Notes: generated from the sequence alone by a model not told the origin. Shown: positions 16,000 to 25,360, counted from the stretch's first letter. The stretch: 41,216 nt of DNA from Fulvivirga lutimaris (GCF_009711525.1 NZ_SMLV01000415.1:1-41216), one strand, 5' to 3'. Made by a program: numbers and translations.

Positions 16000-18165
16000 A
16001 TGCAGGAGACACAAACCATTTCAGAAGAATACATTAAGCCATTTCATGATAAAGTTAATGAGGAGGCAGATGGTATAGTTAAGTATTTCATCTACGGGTT
16101 CTTTTTTCTAGGTATTGCGCTTTCTGTCTTTCACGACACATACATTCTGGCCATAGTTATGGGTGGATTATCAGTAGGTGTTTATTATGCTGTTAAGACA
16201 TTTGGTAATGGCTATTTGTGGACCAGACTGGTAGTTAGTGCATTAATGTGGAATTTTGCTTTTCAGTTCATTCTCCAGATGCATGGCAGCTATGAGATGC
16301 ATTTCTTTTATTTTGTAGGCCTTACTGTACTTCTCTTTTATGAAGATTGGCGCGTATTACTTCCATTAATTGTTTATGCTGTATTTACATTTCTATATGT
16401 GTTTTATGGACAAAACGCAGATGCCGCCCTAAATGGCATGTTGGAAAATGCACCGAAATTGACCTATACTAATGTCCTGATGCATCTAAGTCTTCTTATT
16501 TTATATGGGGGTTTATGTATGCTGTGGGCTAATTTACAGAAGAAGCAAACAAGAGATTCAGGCATTGATCAGTTCAAGATGGAAGAGCAGTTGAAGCTCA
16601 TGGATACAAATATCAATTTCGCTAATAGTATTAGTCAGGGAAATTTGAATGCAGAGTATTCAGCGGAGAAAGCGGATAGATTGGGAGAGTCTTTAATGAA
16701 CATGCGGGAGAGTTTAATAGAAGCAGCGGATAGAGAATCAAAAGAGAAATTTGTTAATGTTGGACTCGCTGCCATTGGAGATATTTTAAGAAATAATTCT
16801 GATAATATTAAAGACTTGTGCAATGATGTTATTCAGAATTTGGTGAAATACATGCGTGCCAATCAGGGTGGAATATTCATTATTCAGAAAGATGACAACA
16901 CTGACGAGTCTTACCTGGAACTAATGGCTTGCAGAGCTTATGAGCGTAAGAAATATATGGAGAGACGTGTGGAGATCGGCCAGGGTCTTATCGGTCAGGC
17001 AGCTATTGAGAAGAAAGCTATTTTCCTAACTGATGTTCCTGATTCTTATATAAATATAACTTCCGGTTTGGGGATCGCTAATCCCAACAGTCTTTTGATT
17101 GTACCATTAAAATCGAATGAAGAGATTGTAGGTGTTATTGAAATGGCGTCTTTTGATGTGTTTACTGACAATGATGTAGAGTTTCTAGAAAAAGTAGGGG
17201 AAAGTATTGCATCAACTATAATTTCTGCTCAAACCAATCAGCAAACCAAAGAGCTACTTGAACAATCTCGTCAAATGACTGAAGAGATGCAGTCTCAGGA
17301 AGAGGAGATGCGTCAGAATATGGAAGAGATGCAGGCCACTCAGGAAGAGATGGCCAGAACTCAATCGGAATTGGGAGATAAAGAAGCTAACCTTAAAGCA
17401 TTAATTGATAATACTACCGATTCTATCATCACCATGGATAGAAACTATAAAATCTTGGTGATGAATCAGGTGGTAAAAAATAGGTACAAGGGTACTCAGT
17501 ATGAGAATATGAAAGAGGGTTCTGATGCGCTTGACATGCTGGGCGATGTTCGTGATGAGTGGAAAGCATATTATGACAGAGCTTTAAATGGTGAAGCGCT
17601 AAATTTCACCTTGAAGAGCTCTGTTAAAGGAGAAGATACTTATAGAGATTATTATATTAACCCAATCAGAGATGAGAAGGGCTATATTCTGGGGGTTTCA
17701 GTATTCTCAAGAGATATAACTGATAAGAAGCATTTCGAGATTGAAATGAAAGAAAAGGGTGCTGTATTAGATGCGATGGTTAATCATACAGACAATACTT
17801 ACTTTGCTATTGATACCAAGTTTAAAATCATTTTTGCTAATGACACACTTAAAGAAAGGTTTAAAGCAAATGGTATTGAACTAGATAATGGAAAAAATAT
17901 TCTTGACGTTCTTTCTGGTGATGCGCTAAACACATGGAAAGATCGCTATACTAAGACTCTGGCTGGCGAAAGACTTACTTTCAAAGAAGACAGACCTGTT
18001 GGTGATAAGGTACTCAAAATTATTACCGAGTGTTTTCCAATAAATAATGAGGATGGTGAAATTATCGGGGCAGCCGTAATATCAAGAGATAAAACTGCAG
18101 AAGAAGATGCTAAAGAGCAGGTCGGAAAGCTTACCGCGGAAATCGAAAAACTAAAAGGCAAATAA
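16000..18165 (+). CDS. membrane sensor with GAF and two PAS domains, no kinase or cyclase output
   Basis: A 721-residue signalling protein. Residues about 25-180 hold five or six membrane spans with a MHFFYFVGLTVLLFYEDWR segment typical of small integral sensor domains. A linker of about 70 residues leads to a GAF domain (about 250-410, with GQGLIGQAAIEKKAIFLTDV), a coiled coil very rich in M, E and Q (about 415-465), a first PAS (about 470-580) and a second PAS (about 590-705), both ending in the usual AVISRD-type strand, and a short terminal coil. No HisKA, HATPase, GGDEF or methyl-accepting signalling domain follows. It may work through a separate kinase via its coiled coil. It is followed by a perfect terminator. 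Confidence 0.88.
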   Translation: MQETQTISEEYIKPFHDKVNEEADGIVKYFIYGFFFLGIALSVFHDTYILAIVMGGLSVGVYYAVKTFGNGYLWTRLVVSALMWNFAFQFILQMHGSYEMHFFYFVGLTVLLFYEDWRVLLPLIVYAVFTFLYVFYGQNADAALNGMLENAPKLTYTNVLMHLSLLILYGGLCMLWANLQKKQTRDSGIDQFKMEEQLKLMDTNINFANSISQGNLNAEYSAEKADRLGESLMNMRESLIEAADRESKEKFVNVGLAAIGDILRNNSDNIKDLCNDVIQNLVKYMRANQGGIFIIQKDDNTDESYLELMACRAYERKKYMERRVEIGQGLIGQAAIEKKAIFLTDVPDSYINITSGLGIANPNSLLIVPLKSNEEIVGVIEMASFDVFTDNDVEFLEKVGESIASTIISAQTNQQTKELLEQSRQMTEEMQSQEEEMRQNMEEMQATQEEMARTQSELGDKEANLKALIDNTTDSIITMDRNYKILVMNQVVKNRYKGTQYENMKEGSDALDMLGDVRDEWKAYYDRALNGEALNFTLKSSVKGEDTYRDYYINPIRDEKGYILGVSVFSRDITDKKHFEIEMKEKGAVLDAMVNHTDNTYFAIDTKFKIIFANDTLKERFKANGIELDNGKNILDVLSGDALNTWKDRYTKTLAGERLTFKEDRPVGDKVLKIITECFPINNEDGEIIGAAVISRDKTAEEDAKEQVGKLTAEIEKLKGK

Positions 18166-18167
18166 TT

Positions 18168-18193
18168 AAATGTCCTGAGAAATCAGGACATTT
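18168..18193. terminator. bidirectional intrinsic terminator
   Basis: AAATGTCCTGA at 18168-18178 and TCAGGACATTT at 18183-18193 form a perfect 11-pair stem closed by a GAAA tetraloop. It is followed by TTATTT on the plus strand and by TTAATTATT on the minus strand. It lies exactly between the two convergent stops (18165 and 18194), so it serves both genes. Confidence 0.9.
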
Positions 18194-18967
18194 TTATTTC
18201 GTGACAATTAGAAACAAATCCAGCGCTTCATTACCGTCTTCCATAAGGATATAATCAGTGTGATGTATTTCATTCACTAAATCATCATTGCCAGACTTCA
18301 GCTTGTTTCTGTTAAGCCTGTTAAGCAAATCATAAGGAATTCGCAGCAAGGGAGCTGGTAGATTATATTGAAGGTTAAAGATGTCAAATCTTGTTATTTT
18401 CTCAACAGACTTTTTGTTCTTCTCATAGTACTCCATCACCTTTTCATTACCGCCCACACCCTTCATTTCCACATGGTCAAATACCTCAGAAGCCAGTTTC
18501 GTTAACTCATCGGCAGTATATTCCCTTATGTGCCAAGGGTTTCGTGTTAAGGTTTTTTTAATGTTCGGAGTAGTAAGCAAAGCCTTACCTCCTGGCTTTA
18601 ATACACGCTTAATTTCTTCAAGGTATAACCTGTCATTTTTAATGTGTTCTATTACCTGAAAGCTGATAATGACATCATAGCTATTATCCTTTACTTTATT
18701 AAAAGGAGGGATGTTGTCATGTATAAATATTACTTCAGGAAATTTGGTGGCTAGTTCATCCAGAACTGGCTTGATTTTATCAATAGCTGTAAAATTTTCA
18801 CATTTCCCTTTTAGAAGCTCAATGCCTCGTCCTTCACCACAACCAATCTCCAGCAGGTCTCCATTAATATATTCTTCTGCAAGATAATATGCTTTCAGTA
18901 ATCTTTGATGAATAGGATTATCTGAGGCAATTTTGTCAGAAGCTATTTCGGTAGTATAAACGCTCAT
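18194..18967 (-). CDS. class I SAM-dependent methyltransferase
   Basis: A 257-residue methyltransferase of the Methyltransf_11 type. Motif I is LLEIGCGEGRGIELL at about 38-52; the motif II/III region SYDVIISFQVIEHIKNDRLY and the post-motif LKPGGKALLTTPN near 130 are also typical. Such proteins often modify quinones, lipids or sugars; the acceptor here is not clear. It is monocistronic: a TAnnTTTG box lies just upstream on the minus strand and a strong terminator directly after the stop. The next gene is divergent. Confidence 0.88.
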   Translation of the reverse strand: MSVYTTEIASDKIASDNPIHQRLLKAYYLAEEYINGDLLEIGCGEGRGIELLKGKCENFTAIDKIKPVLDELATKFPEVIFIHDNIPPFNKVKDNSYDVIISFQVIEHIKNDRLYLEEIKRVLKPGGKALLTTPNIKKTLTRNPWHIREYTADELTKLASEVFDHVEMKGVGGNEKVMEYYEKNKKSVEKITRFDIFNLQYNLPAPLLRIPYDLLNRLNRNKLKSGNDDLVNEIHHTDYILMEDGNEALDLFLIVTK

Positions 18968-18981
18968 TACTTAAATTTTTG

Positions 18982-18989
18982 CAAAAGTA
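18982..18989 (-). promoter_or_regulatory. putative -7 box for the methyltransferase gene
   Basis: On the minus strand this reads TACTTTTG, an exact TAnnTTTG match, 15 bases before the ATG at 18967, so the leader would be very short. No clear -33 TTG is present at the expected distance. Confidence 0.45.
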
Positions 18990-19071
18990 GGTCAAAAGAG
19001 AGGAAATTGCCCTACCCTTTTTTATTTTGACTGATATCAACGTAATTTATTCAACATTGAATTATAAAACC

Positions 19072-20235
19072 TTGAAAAAAATTGTCTTTGTGGGGTTGCT
19101 GCTGGTTTCTGCTTTTCGGGCTCTTAGTCAGGAGATGGATTATAGTCATTTGTATAACCCAAAAGCAGAATTGTCTTTAGACCACCAGCTAGTTCAGGAA
19201 GGTGATAAGCTGATCGTGCTTTTTGCTATGAAAATTCAAAACCAGAACTACCAATTGTATGACTATACATTTGAGCTCTATAATCTGGAAAACTACAGTT
19301 CTGAGTTTACTGCTCCACTCGTGAAAGACAGTTATGATAGCATCTATCTTGAAAGCAATGCATCAACGCATTATTTTAAATTTGTCTTAAATGACCTTCC
19401 TCCTTTGCCACTTTTAGTTTTAGAAATTAAAAACAAAAAAACGGGCTTTGGGCTTTCATTTGATCTGCCACTATATGATAAGCAGAATTTGTTTCTGAAT
19501 AATGGGTCGGCACACAAATTTGTGAATAATTGGACTGCACCAACTCAGATTAGTTTCAATAGTGATAACATTTATTGTTACTATTATAATCAGAGTTTTC
19601 CTTTGGGCCTGCCTCCTATGGTTACCAAGGACGATTTTAAGAACAAGGAATTAAAGGTTGACTCATCTTTTTCTTCAAGTGGCACTGCAAAACTAAAGGG
19701 TCAGGGCTTGTATCTTTTTATGACTGACACTGCGGGCACAGAGGCTGTATCTTTGAGGGTTGTATATGAATATTTTCCTAAAATGACAACCATCGATCAA
19801 CTGGTTGAGCCATTGAGATACATTACAAGCCGGGATGAGCAGGTAGTATTGGAAGGTATTGAAGGTGACAAGAGAAAGTTTGATAAATTCTGGTTAAACC
19901 TGACAGGCTCAGCCAGCCGAGCTAAAAGCATTATTAAAGTTTATTATAGCAGAGTGGAGGAAGCGAATGCCATGTTTACAACTTATAAAGAAGGGTGGAG
20001 AACTGATATGGGAATGATTTACTCGGTTATGGGTCCTCCAGATGAAGTTATTAAGTCATTCAATGAGGAAACTTGGGTATATTTGGCGAATCGAAATCTT
20101 CCGAAAAGGAAGTATTCTTTTATAAGAGCCGCTTCTGTTTTTTCTAAATCGCATTTTGTGCTGATAAGAGAAAAGAAACATGCAGAATCGTGGTTTGAAA
20201 CAATTGACTTATTAAGAAAAGGAATATTTAGATAA
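19072..20235 (+). CDS. GWxTD domain-containing exported protein
   Basis: The TTG at 19072 gives MKKIVFVGLLLVSAFRALSQ, a clean signal peptide, so I prefer it to the TTG at 19027 that would add 15 non-signal residues; the product is then 387 residues. The C-terminal GWxTD domain is identified by FWLNLTGSASRAKS-like sequence, YYSRVEEANAMFTTYKEGW and the GWRTD motif at 308-312, followed by MIYSVMGPPDEV. GWxTD proteins are widespread in Bacteroidota and other phyla; their molecular role is unknown. The last base of its stop is the first base of the next start (TAATG at 20233-20237), so it is coupled to the rlmB-like gene. Confidence 0.85.
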   Translation: MKKIVFVGLLLVSAFRALSQEMDYSHLYNPKAELSLDHQLVQEGDKLIVLFAMKIQNQNYQLYDYTFELYNLENYSSEFTAPLVKDSYDSIYLESNASTHYFKFVLNDLPPLPLLVLEIKNKKTGFGLSFDLPLYDKQNLFLNNGSAHKFVNNWTAPTQISFNSDNIYCYYYNQSFPLGLPPMVTKDDFKNKELKVDSSFSSSGTAKLKGQGLYLFMTDTAGTEAVSLRVVYEYFPKMTTIDQLVEPLRYITSRDEQVVLEGIEGDKRKFDKFWLNLTGSASRAKSIIKVYYSRVEEANAMFTTYKEGWRTDMGMIYSVMGPPDEVIKSFNEETWVYLANRNLPKRKYSFIRAASVFSKSHFVLIREKKHAESWFETIDLLRKGIFR

Positions 20236-20987
20236 TGGCATTTAAGAAGGAGAGTACCGATGATGTTGTATTTGGCATAAGAGCCATTATTGAGACTATT
20301 CAGGCAGGTAAGGAAATTGACAGGCTGTTTATTCAAAAAGGGCTTAGCAACGACCTGATTAAGGAGCTGGTAAAAGTGGCTCGTGATTATAAGATCCCTT
20401 TTGCTAATGTTCCTATTGAGAAATTAAACCGAATTACAAGAAAGAACCACCAAGGCGCCATAGCCTTTATTTCTGCTATCAATTATGCATCACTAGATAA
20501 CATTGTTAGTGAGACTTATCAAAATGGTAAAGAGCCATTGATATTGATGCTGGACAGGGTAACCGATGTTAGAAATTTTGGGGCCATTGCACGTACAGCA
20601 GAGTGCTGTGGAGTTGACGCTATTGTTATACCTAGCAGAGGAAGTGCGGCTATCAATGCTGATGCTATGAAAACTTCAGCTGGTGCACTCAATTACATTC
20701 CGGTCTGCAGAGAAGACAACCTTAAGATAACTATCCAGTACTTAAAGGACAGCGGTATGACCGTTGTGGCCTGTACAGAAAAGACTGATAAGATGATTCA
20801 TGAATTGAATCTTAATCAACCGGCTGTAATTATAATGGGTTCTGAGGAGGATGGTATTTCTCCAGAGTATCTTAAACTGGCAGATGTAAGAGGCAAAATT
20901 CCTATGAGTGGTAAAATTGAGTCTCTTAATGTTTCTGTTTCAGCTGGTATCGCTATTTATGAAGCTGCGAGGCAAAGGAGCCTATAA
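20235..20987 (+). CDS. rlmB: TrmH/SpoU-family RNA 2'-O-methyltransferase, RlmB-like
   Basis: A 250-residue SPOUT methyltransferase. The N-terminal substrate-binding domain (about 8-80, with FGIRAIIETIQAGKEIDRLF) and the C-terminal knotted catalytic domain with motif 1 LDRVTDVRNFGAIARTAECCGVDA, split here by a predicted break, motif 2 IIMGSEEDGIS and motif 3 IPMSGKIESLNVSVSAGIAI are all present. RlmB methylates G2251 of 23S rRNA in E. coli; other TrmH members act on tRNA, so the exact site is inferred. It is coupled to the GWxTD gene and its last six bases overlap the end of the convergent manC. Confidence 0.9.
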   Translation: MAFKKESTDDVVFGIRAIIETIQAGKEIDRLFIQKGLSNDLIKELVKVARDYKIPFANVPIEKLNRITRKNHQGAIAFISAINYASLDNIVSETYQNGKEPLILMLDRVTDVRNFGAIARTAECCGVDAIVIPSRGSAAINADAMKTSAGALNYIPVCREDNLKITIQYLKDSGMTVVACTEKTDKMIHELNLNQPAVIIMGSEEDGISPEYLKLADVRGKIPMSGKIESLNVSVSAGIAIYEAARQRSL

Positions 20988-21000
20988 AAACTCCTTGCCT
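20970..21000. terminator. imperfect hairpin in the rlmB/manC convergent overlap
   Basis: AGGCAAAGGAG at 20970-20980 pairs with CTCCTTGCCT at 20991-21000, with one bulged A and a ten-base loop. A TTTCATTTCTTTT stretch follows on the plus strand. It lies inside the overlapping ends of two convergent genes and could end plus-strand transcription. Confidence 0.4.
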
Positions 21001-22055
21001 TTCATTTCTTTTACGTCAGATACGAAGTCTCTAAATTTTTGCTCGTTATTGCGCTTACAGATAAGTATAACATTGTCACACTCTGTAACTAAGTAATCCT
21101 GAAGGCCCTGGACAACTATTAACTTATTATTAGAAGAGCTTATCAAGGTGTTCTTAGTATCGTAAACCAAAGCATTGGCTTGAACGGAGTTGCCATTATT
21201 ATCTTTCTCAGCCAGTTCATAGATAGTATTCCAGGAACCCAAATCTGACCACCCAAAATCACCAAGTACAACATACACCGACTGCGAGTGCTCCATCACG
21301 CCATAATCAATAGAGATATTAGCGCTTTGTGCATATGCTGCATCAACTGCCTTTTGCTCATTGTCACTAAAAAATGAGTCGGAGGCTTCACTAAAAACTT
21401 CGGCCATTTCTGGTAATGAGTCCTCAAAAGCTGATATTATAGCCTTTACACCCCAAATAAAAATACCTGAGTTCCATACAAAGTCTCCACTTTCAATAAA
21501 CTTTTCTGCTAATGCTTTTTCTGGTTTCTCTGTAAAGGTCTTTACCTTTTTTACACTATTACCTGTCTCCAGATATTGAATATAGCCATAGCCCACTTCT
21601 GGACTATGGGGCTTAAGTCCTATGGTTATTAATTTATCTTGATCGCTGGCAGCTTCTACAGATGTATTCCAGGATTTAATGAAAGCCTCATCTTTAAAGA
21701 TCATATGATCAGATGGGGTAACTGTTATTATCGCATCTGGGTTTGATTTGTTAATCTTATAACATGCATAAGCAATACAAGGTGCGGTATTTCTTCTGAA
21801 AGGCTCAAGGAGTATCTGACAATCATCTAACTCTGGAAGCTGCTCATTTATTAGACCTTTATATTCTTGGTTAGACACCACATAGATATTTTTTTTATCT
21901 ACATGCGGAGCAAACCTGTCATAGGTTGTTTGGATCAGCGTTCTGCCGGTTTTAAGAATATCCAAGAATTGTTTTGGTTTGGTATTGCGACTGTAAGGCC
22001 AAAATCTACTGCCAATACCACCGGCCATGATGACCACATAACTATTATTGTTCAT
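20982..22055 (-). CDS. manC: mannose-1-phosphate guanylyltransferase
   Basis: Makes GDP-mannose from mannose 1-phosphate and GTP, a precursor for surface polysaccharide. The 357-residue protein starts MNNNSYVVIMAGGIGSRFWP with the nucleotide-binding loop at about 11-20, then KPKQFLDI; TPSDHMI near 115, FTEKPEKALAEKF near 175 and the FVWNSGIFIWGVK segment follow, all typical of the GMP-pyrophosphorylase branch. It lacks a fused isomerase domain, as is usual for this shorter class. It lies 17 bases downstream of kdsD in the same direction, so both sugar-precursor genes form one operon. Convergent with rlmB, overlapping by six bases. Confidence 0.94.
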   Translation of the reverse strand: MNNNSYVVIMAGGIGSRFWPYSRNTKPKQFLDILKTGRTLIQTTYDRFAPHVDKKNIYVVSNQEYKGLINEQLPELDDCQILLEPFRRNTAPCIAYACYKINKSNPDAIITVTPSDHMIFKDEAFIKSWNTSVEAASDQDKLITIGLKPHSPEVGYGYIQYLETGNSVKKVKTFTEKPEKALAEKFIESGDFVWNSGIFIWGVKAIISAFEDSLPEMAEVFSEASDSFFSDNEQKAVDAAYAQSANISIDYGVMEHSQSVYVVLGDFGWSDLGSWNTIYELAEKDNNGNSVQANALVYDTKNTLISSSNNKLIVVQGLQDYLVTECDNVILICKRNNEQKFRDFVSDVKEMKGKEFL

Positions 22056-22072
22056 TAGCTTTTTAATTGAGG

Positions 22073-23041
22073 TTAAATAATCCCCTCTTTCAATAAGTCA
22101 TGAAGATGTACAAAACCAACGACTTTTCCATCGTCAAGGACAATAACTTGACTTATACTGTTTTGCTGCATGATGTTTAGTGCTTTTACAGCAAAATCTC
22201 CCTTATTAACATTTTTAGGCATACCGCTCATTATTTGAGCCGCTGTTACCTTATCTAGATCAAAACCTTTTTCTATAGCCCTTCTTAAGTCTCCATCTGT
22301 CACAATCCCGGTTAACTCATCCTTACCATTTACTACCGCTGCTGCCCCTAGTCTTTTGGAAGAGATTTCTAAGATTACCTCTTTAAAAGTAGTGTCCTCT
22401 TTAACAATCGGCACTTCATTTTGAGCATAGATATCATCTACTTTTAGATATAATTGTTTCCCTAAAGACCCTCCAGGGTGATACTTGGCAAAGTCTTCAC
22501 TGGTGAAATTATTTAACTCCATTAAACAGATGGCCAATGCATCACCCATAGCCATATGAGCAGTCGTACTTGTTGTAGGTGCCAGGCTAATAGGGCATGC
22601 TTCTTCATCAATGGTGGCATTGAGTATATGATCTGCTTGTTTAGCTAGGTAAGAATCTACATTACTTACTAAAGCAACCAACTTTGAGCCAGTCCTTTTT
22701 AGCAATGGAACCAGCACCTTGATCTCTGGGGTATTACCACTTTTTGAGAGGCAAATTACTATGTCATCTTTTTGGATCATCCCTAAATCGCCATGTATGG
22801 CATCTGCTGCATGCATAAACAAAGCAGGGGTTCCCGTTGAGTTTAGGGTAGCCACAATTTTGTTGGCAACAATGGCACTTTTTCCTATCCCTGTGATGAC
22901 CACACGTCCTTTAGAATTGTAAATATCAAGGACACATTTTTCAAAATCTTCATCTACCAGAGATGATAATTTACGGAGAGCGTCAGCTTCATTTAAAAGT
23001 ACTTCCTTGGCGATTTTTTGAATATTTTTTGCTAACTTCAA
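22073..23041 (-). CDS. kdsD: arabinose-5-phosphate isomerase (KpsF/GutQ/KdsD family)
   Basis: Interconverts ribulose 5-phosphate and arabinose 5-phosphate, the first step towards Kdo of lipopolysaccharide. The frame extends to 23158, but a -7 box at 23072-23079 and overlap with recQ argue against that; the TTG at 23041 gives MKLAKNIQKIAKEVLLNEAD and 322 residues, the usual family length. The N-terminal SIS domain shows VVITGIGKSAIVANKIVATL and CLSKSGNTPEI; it is followed by two CBS repeats at about 200-320 (SKRLGAAAVVNGKDELTGIV and ISQVIVLDDGKVVGFVHLHD). It forms an operon with manC. It is divergent from recQ. Confidence 0.93.
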   Translation of the reverse strand: MKLAKNIQKIAKEVLLNEADALRKLSSLVDEDFEKCVLDIYNSKGRVVITGIGKSAIVANKIVATLNSTGTPALFMHAADAIHGDLGMIQKDDIVICLSKSGNTPEIKVLVPLLKRTGSKLVALVSNVDSYLAKQADHILNATIDEEACPISLAPTTSTTAHMAMGDALAICLMELNNFTSEDFAKYHPGGSLGKQLYLKVDDIYAQNEVPIVKEDTTFKEVILEISSKRLGAAAVVNGKDELTGIVTDGDLRRAIEKGFDLDKVTAAQIMSGMPKNVNKGDFAVKALNIMQQNSISQVIVLDDGKVVGFVHLHDLLKEGII

Positions 23042-23071
23042 TGTCCTTTTAGATTGGTGATTCAGGCGGGG

Positions 23072-23079
23072 CAAAGATA
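23072..23079 (-). promoter_or_regulatory. putative -7 box of the kdsD-manC operon
   Basis: On the minus strand this reads TATCTTTG, an exact TAnnTTTG match. The expected transcription start near 23066 lies downstream of the long upstream frame and before the TTG start at 23041, which supports the shorter KdsD. No TTG at proper -33 spacing was found. Confidence 0.5.
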
Positions 23080-23117
23080 ATAAAACATAGAGAAATAGTA
23101 CTTTATCAATTACAAAG

Positions 23118-25304
23118 ATGCTGGCAGCAGAAACAGACATATTACGAGGTAAGCTCAAGGAAGTGTTTGGCTATAGTCAGTTCAGGGGAACGCAGGAAGC
23201 TATAATCCAAAACATACTTAACAAACACAATACATTTGTTATAATGCCCACCGGTGCGGGCAAATCCTTATGTTACCAATTGCCATCGTTGGTGGCAGAT
23301 GGTTTAGCGGTGGTTATTTCACCTTTAATAGCGTTAATGAAGAATCAGGTCGACCAAATGAATGCATTCGGTATTAACGCTCAATTCCTAAACTCAACAT
23401 TGTCAAAATCTGAGATTACACGAGTGAAAAAGGAATGTCTTAATGGTTCTATAAAGCTGCTTTATGTGGCTCCGGAATCATTAACTAAGCCTGAAAATGT
23501 AGATTTCCTTAAAAAAGTAGATATTGCTTTTGTCGCGGTGGATGAAGCACATTGTATCTCAGAATGGGGACATGACTTCAGACCTGAATACAGAAGAATA
23601 AAAGAAATAATAGCGCAAATAGGTAACCTTCCTATTATTGCTCTTACAGCAACAGCAACGCCTAAGGTTCAACTCGATATTCAGAAGAATCTGAATATGG
23701 AAGGGGCCAATCTTTTTAAGTCTTCATTTAATAGAACTAATCTGTTTTATGAAGTAAGGCAAAAAAGACATGCAAAAAAGCAGCTGATTCAGTTTCTAAA
23801 AGGTCACAAAGGTAAATGTGGTATTATATATTGCCTTAGCCGGAAGAAGGTAGAAGAGATTGCAGAAATGCTTAATGTTAATGGCTTCAATGCGGCACCT
23901 TATCACGCAGGACTTGAACCCGGCATTCGCGAGAAAAATCAGGATGGCTTTCTAAATGAAGATATCGATATTGTGGTGGCAACTATTGCCTTTGGCATGG
24001 GTATAGATAAGCCAGATGTACGGTTTGTTGTCCATTATGATGTTCCTAAATCTTTAGAAGGATATTATCAGGAAACGGGTAGAGCGGGTCGTGATGGGCT
24101 TGAAGGTCATTGCTTGATGTTCTATAGTCATAATGACATTAATAAACTTGAGAAATTCAATAAGGATAAGCCTGTGCAAGAGCGGGAGAACTCTAGAGTA
24201 TTGCTGCAGGAGATGTCCTTTTATGCTGAATCTCCAGTGTGTCGAAGAAAGCAATTGCTTCATTACTTTGGTGAAGAGTATATGCAGGACAACTGTGGAG
24301 GTTGTGATAACTGCGTTAACCCAAAAGATAAATATGAGGGCAAAGACTATGTACATAAGGCCATAGATGCCGCTCTTCAAACTGGCGAAAGATTCGGTTT
24401 AAACCACTTGGTACATGTGCTGCGTGGTGTAAATAATCAATATACCAAGTCATACAGCCATGATAAGCTTCAGATATTTGGAAAAGGTGATAATGAAGAT
24501 GAAGAATTCTGGAAAAGCGTAATTCGGCAGACTTTGATTTATGAATATCTTGAAAAGGATATTGAGAACATTGGGGTGCTTAAGGTGTCAGAAAGAGGAA
24601 GAGCGTTCCTTGACAATCCAGTATCAGTGATGTTGGCTAAAGATCATGAGTATACAACTGGTGAGGAAGAAGATGAAATAGTGGAAAGAGCTCCAATAAA
24701 TGCTAAGGCATATGATGAGGAGCTGTTCACGTTATTAAAAGCTTTCCGCAAAAAGTTAGCACATCAACTTGATTTACCTCCTTATGTGTTGTTCCAGGAT
24801 CCTTCATTAGAGGAAATGGCAACAACTTATCCAACAACAGAAGAAGAGCTGTCACAGATCAATGGTGTGGGTGTTGGTAAGGTGGCCAAGTTTGGTAAAG
24901 AGTTTATAGGCCTCATCAAAGAGTATGTTGAGGAAAATGATATTGTAACAGCTTCAAAAGTGGTTGTCAAATCTTCTGTGAATAAATCAAAGATGAAGAT
25001 TTTTATCATTCAGCAGATTGATAGAAAAATAGATCTTGATGAAATTGCTGAATCAAAAGGGATAACATTCGAGGCGCTCTTAGATGAGATTGAAAACATC
25101 TGTTACTCGGGCACCAGGTTGAACCTGGATTATTACATTGATGAGATTCTTGATCCTGAGAAGCAGGATGATATTTTTGAATACTTTCTGAACGCAGAAT
25201 CTGATAGTATTGATGAGGCGCTTGATGACGAGGACAATGAAGATTACTCAGAGGAGGAGCTGCGGTTAATGCGTATTAAATTCATGTCTGAATACGCCAA
25301 TTAA
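23118..25304 (+). CDS. recQ: ATP-dependent DNA helicase RecQ
   Basis: A 3'-5' helicase of recombination and repair. The 728-residue protein has Walker A TGAGKS at 45-50, the DEAH box at 142-145 within VDEAHCISEWGHDFRPEY, motif V/VI IAFGMGIDKPDVRFV and QETGRAGRDGLEG, then zinc-binding cysteines at 375, 393, 396 and 399, a winged-helix RQC domain, and an HRDC domain (about 535-605, with EELFTLLKAFRKKLA and INGVGVGKVAKFG). After the HRDC domain there is another helical module of about 100 residues with an acidic end (ALDDEDNEDYSEEEL), as in several Bacteroidota RecQ proteins. It is divergent from kdsD, with 76 bases between the starts. Confidence 0.97.
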   Translation: MLAAETDILRGKLKEVFGYSQFRGTQEAIIQNILNKHNTFVIMPTGAGKSLCYQLPSLVADGLAVVISPLIALMKNQVDQMNAFGINAQFLNSTLSKSEITRVKKECLNGSIKLLYVAPESLTKPENVDFLKKVDIAFVAVDEAHCISEWGHDFRPEYRRIKEIIAQIGNLPIIALTATATPKVQLDIQKNLNMEGANLFKSSFNRTNLFYEVRQKRHAKKQLIQFLKGHKGKCGIIYCLSRKKVEEIAEMLNVNGFNAAPYHAGLEPGIREKNQDGFLNEDIDIVVATIAFGMGIDKPDVRFVVHYDVPKSLEGYYQETGRAGRDGLEGHCLMFYSHNDINKLEKFNKDKPVQERENSRVLLQEMSFYAESPVCRRKQLLHYFGEEYMQDNCGGCDNCVNPKDKYEGKDYVHKAIDAALQTGERFGLNHLVHVLRGVNNQYTKSYSHDKLQIFGKGDNEDEEFWKSVIRQTLIYEYLEKDIENIGVLKVSERGRAFLDNPVSVMLAKDHEYTTGEEEDEIVERAPINAKAYDEELFTLLKAFRKKLAHQLDLPPYVLFQDPSLEEMATTYPTTEEELSQINGVGVGKVAKFGKEFIGLIKEYVEENDIVTASKVVVKSSVNKSKMKIFIIQQIDRKIDLDEIAESKGITFEALLDEIENICYSGTRLNLDYYIDEILDPEKQDDIFEYFLNAESDSIDEALDDEDNEDYSEEELRLMRIKFMSEYAN

Positions 25305-25352
25305 ATCATCACACATTTTAGAAGTATAACCATGAAGTTATAGTCATTTGTA

Positions 25353-25360
25353 TAACTTTG
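25353..25360 (+). promoter_or_regulatory. putative purD -7 box
   Basis: TAACTTTG, an exact TAnnTTTG match, 26 bases before the purD ATG at 25387. No convincing TTG at -33 spacing; the same octamer is found before the batD-like gene at 11206. Confidence 0.5.

Noticed and set aside
23042-23158. Longer KdsD N terminus starting at 23158
   Set aside because: It overlaps the recQ start, contains the -7 box of its own promoter and adds residues that the family lacks.
24054-24380. 108-codon minus-strand frame inside recQ
   Set aside because: Antisense of a conserved helicase region; the translation has no recognisable domain.
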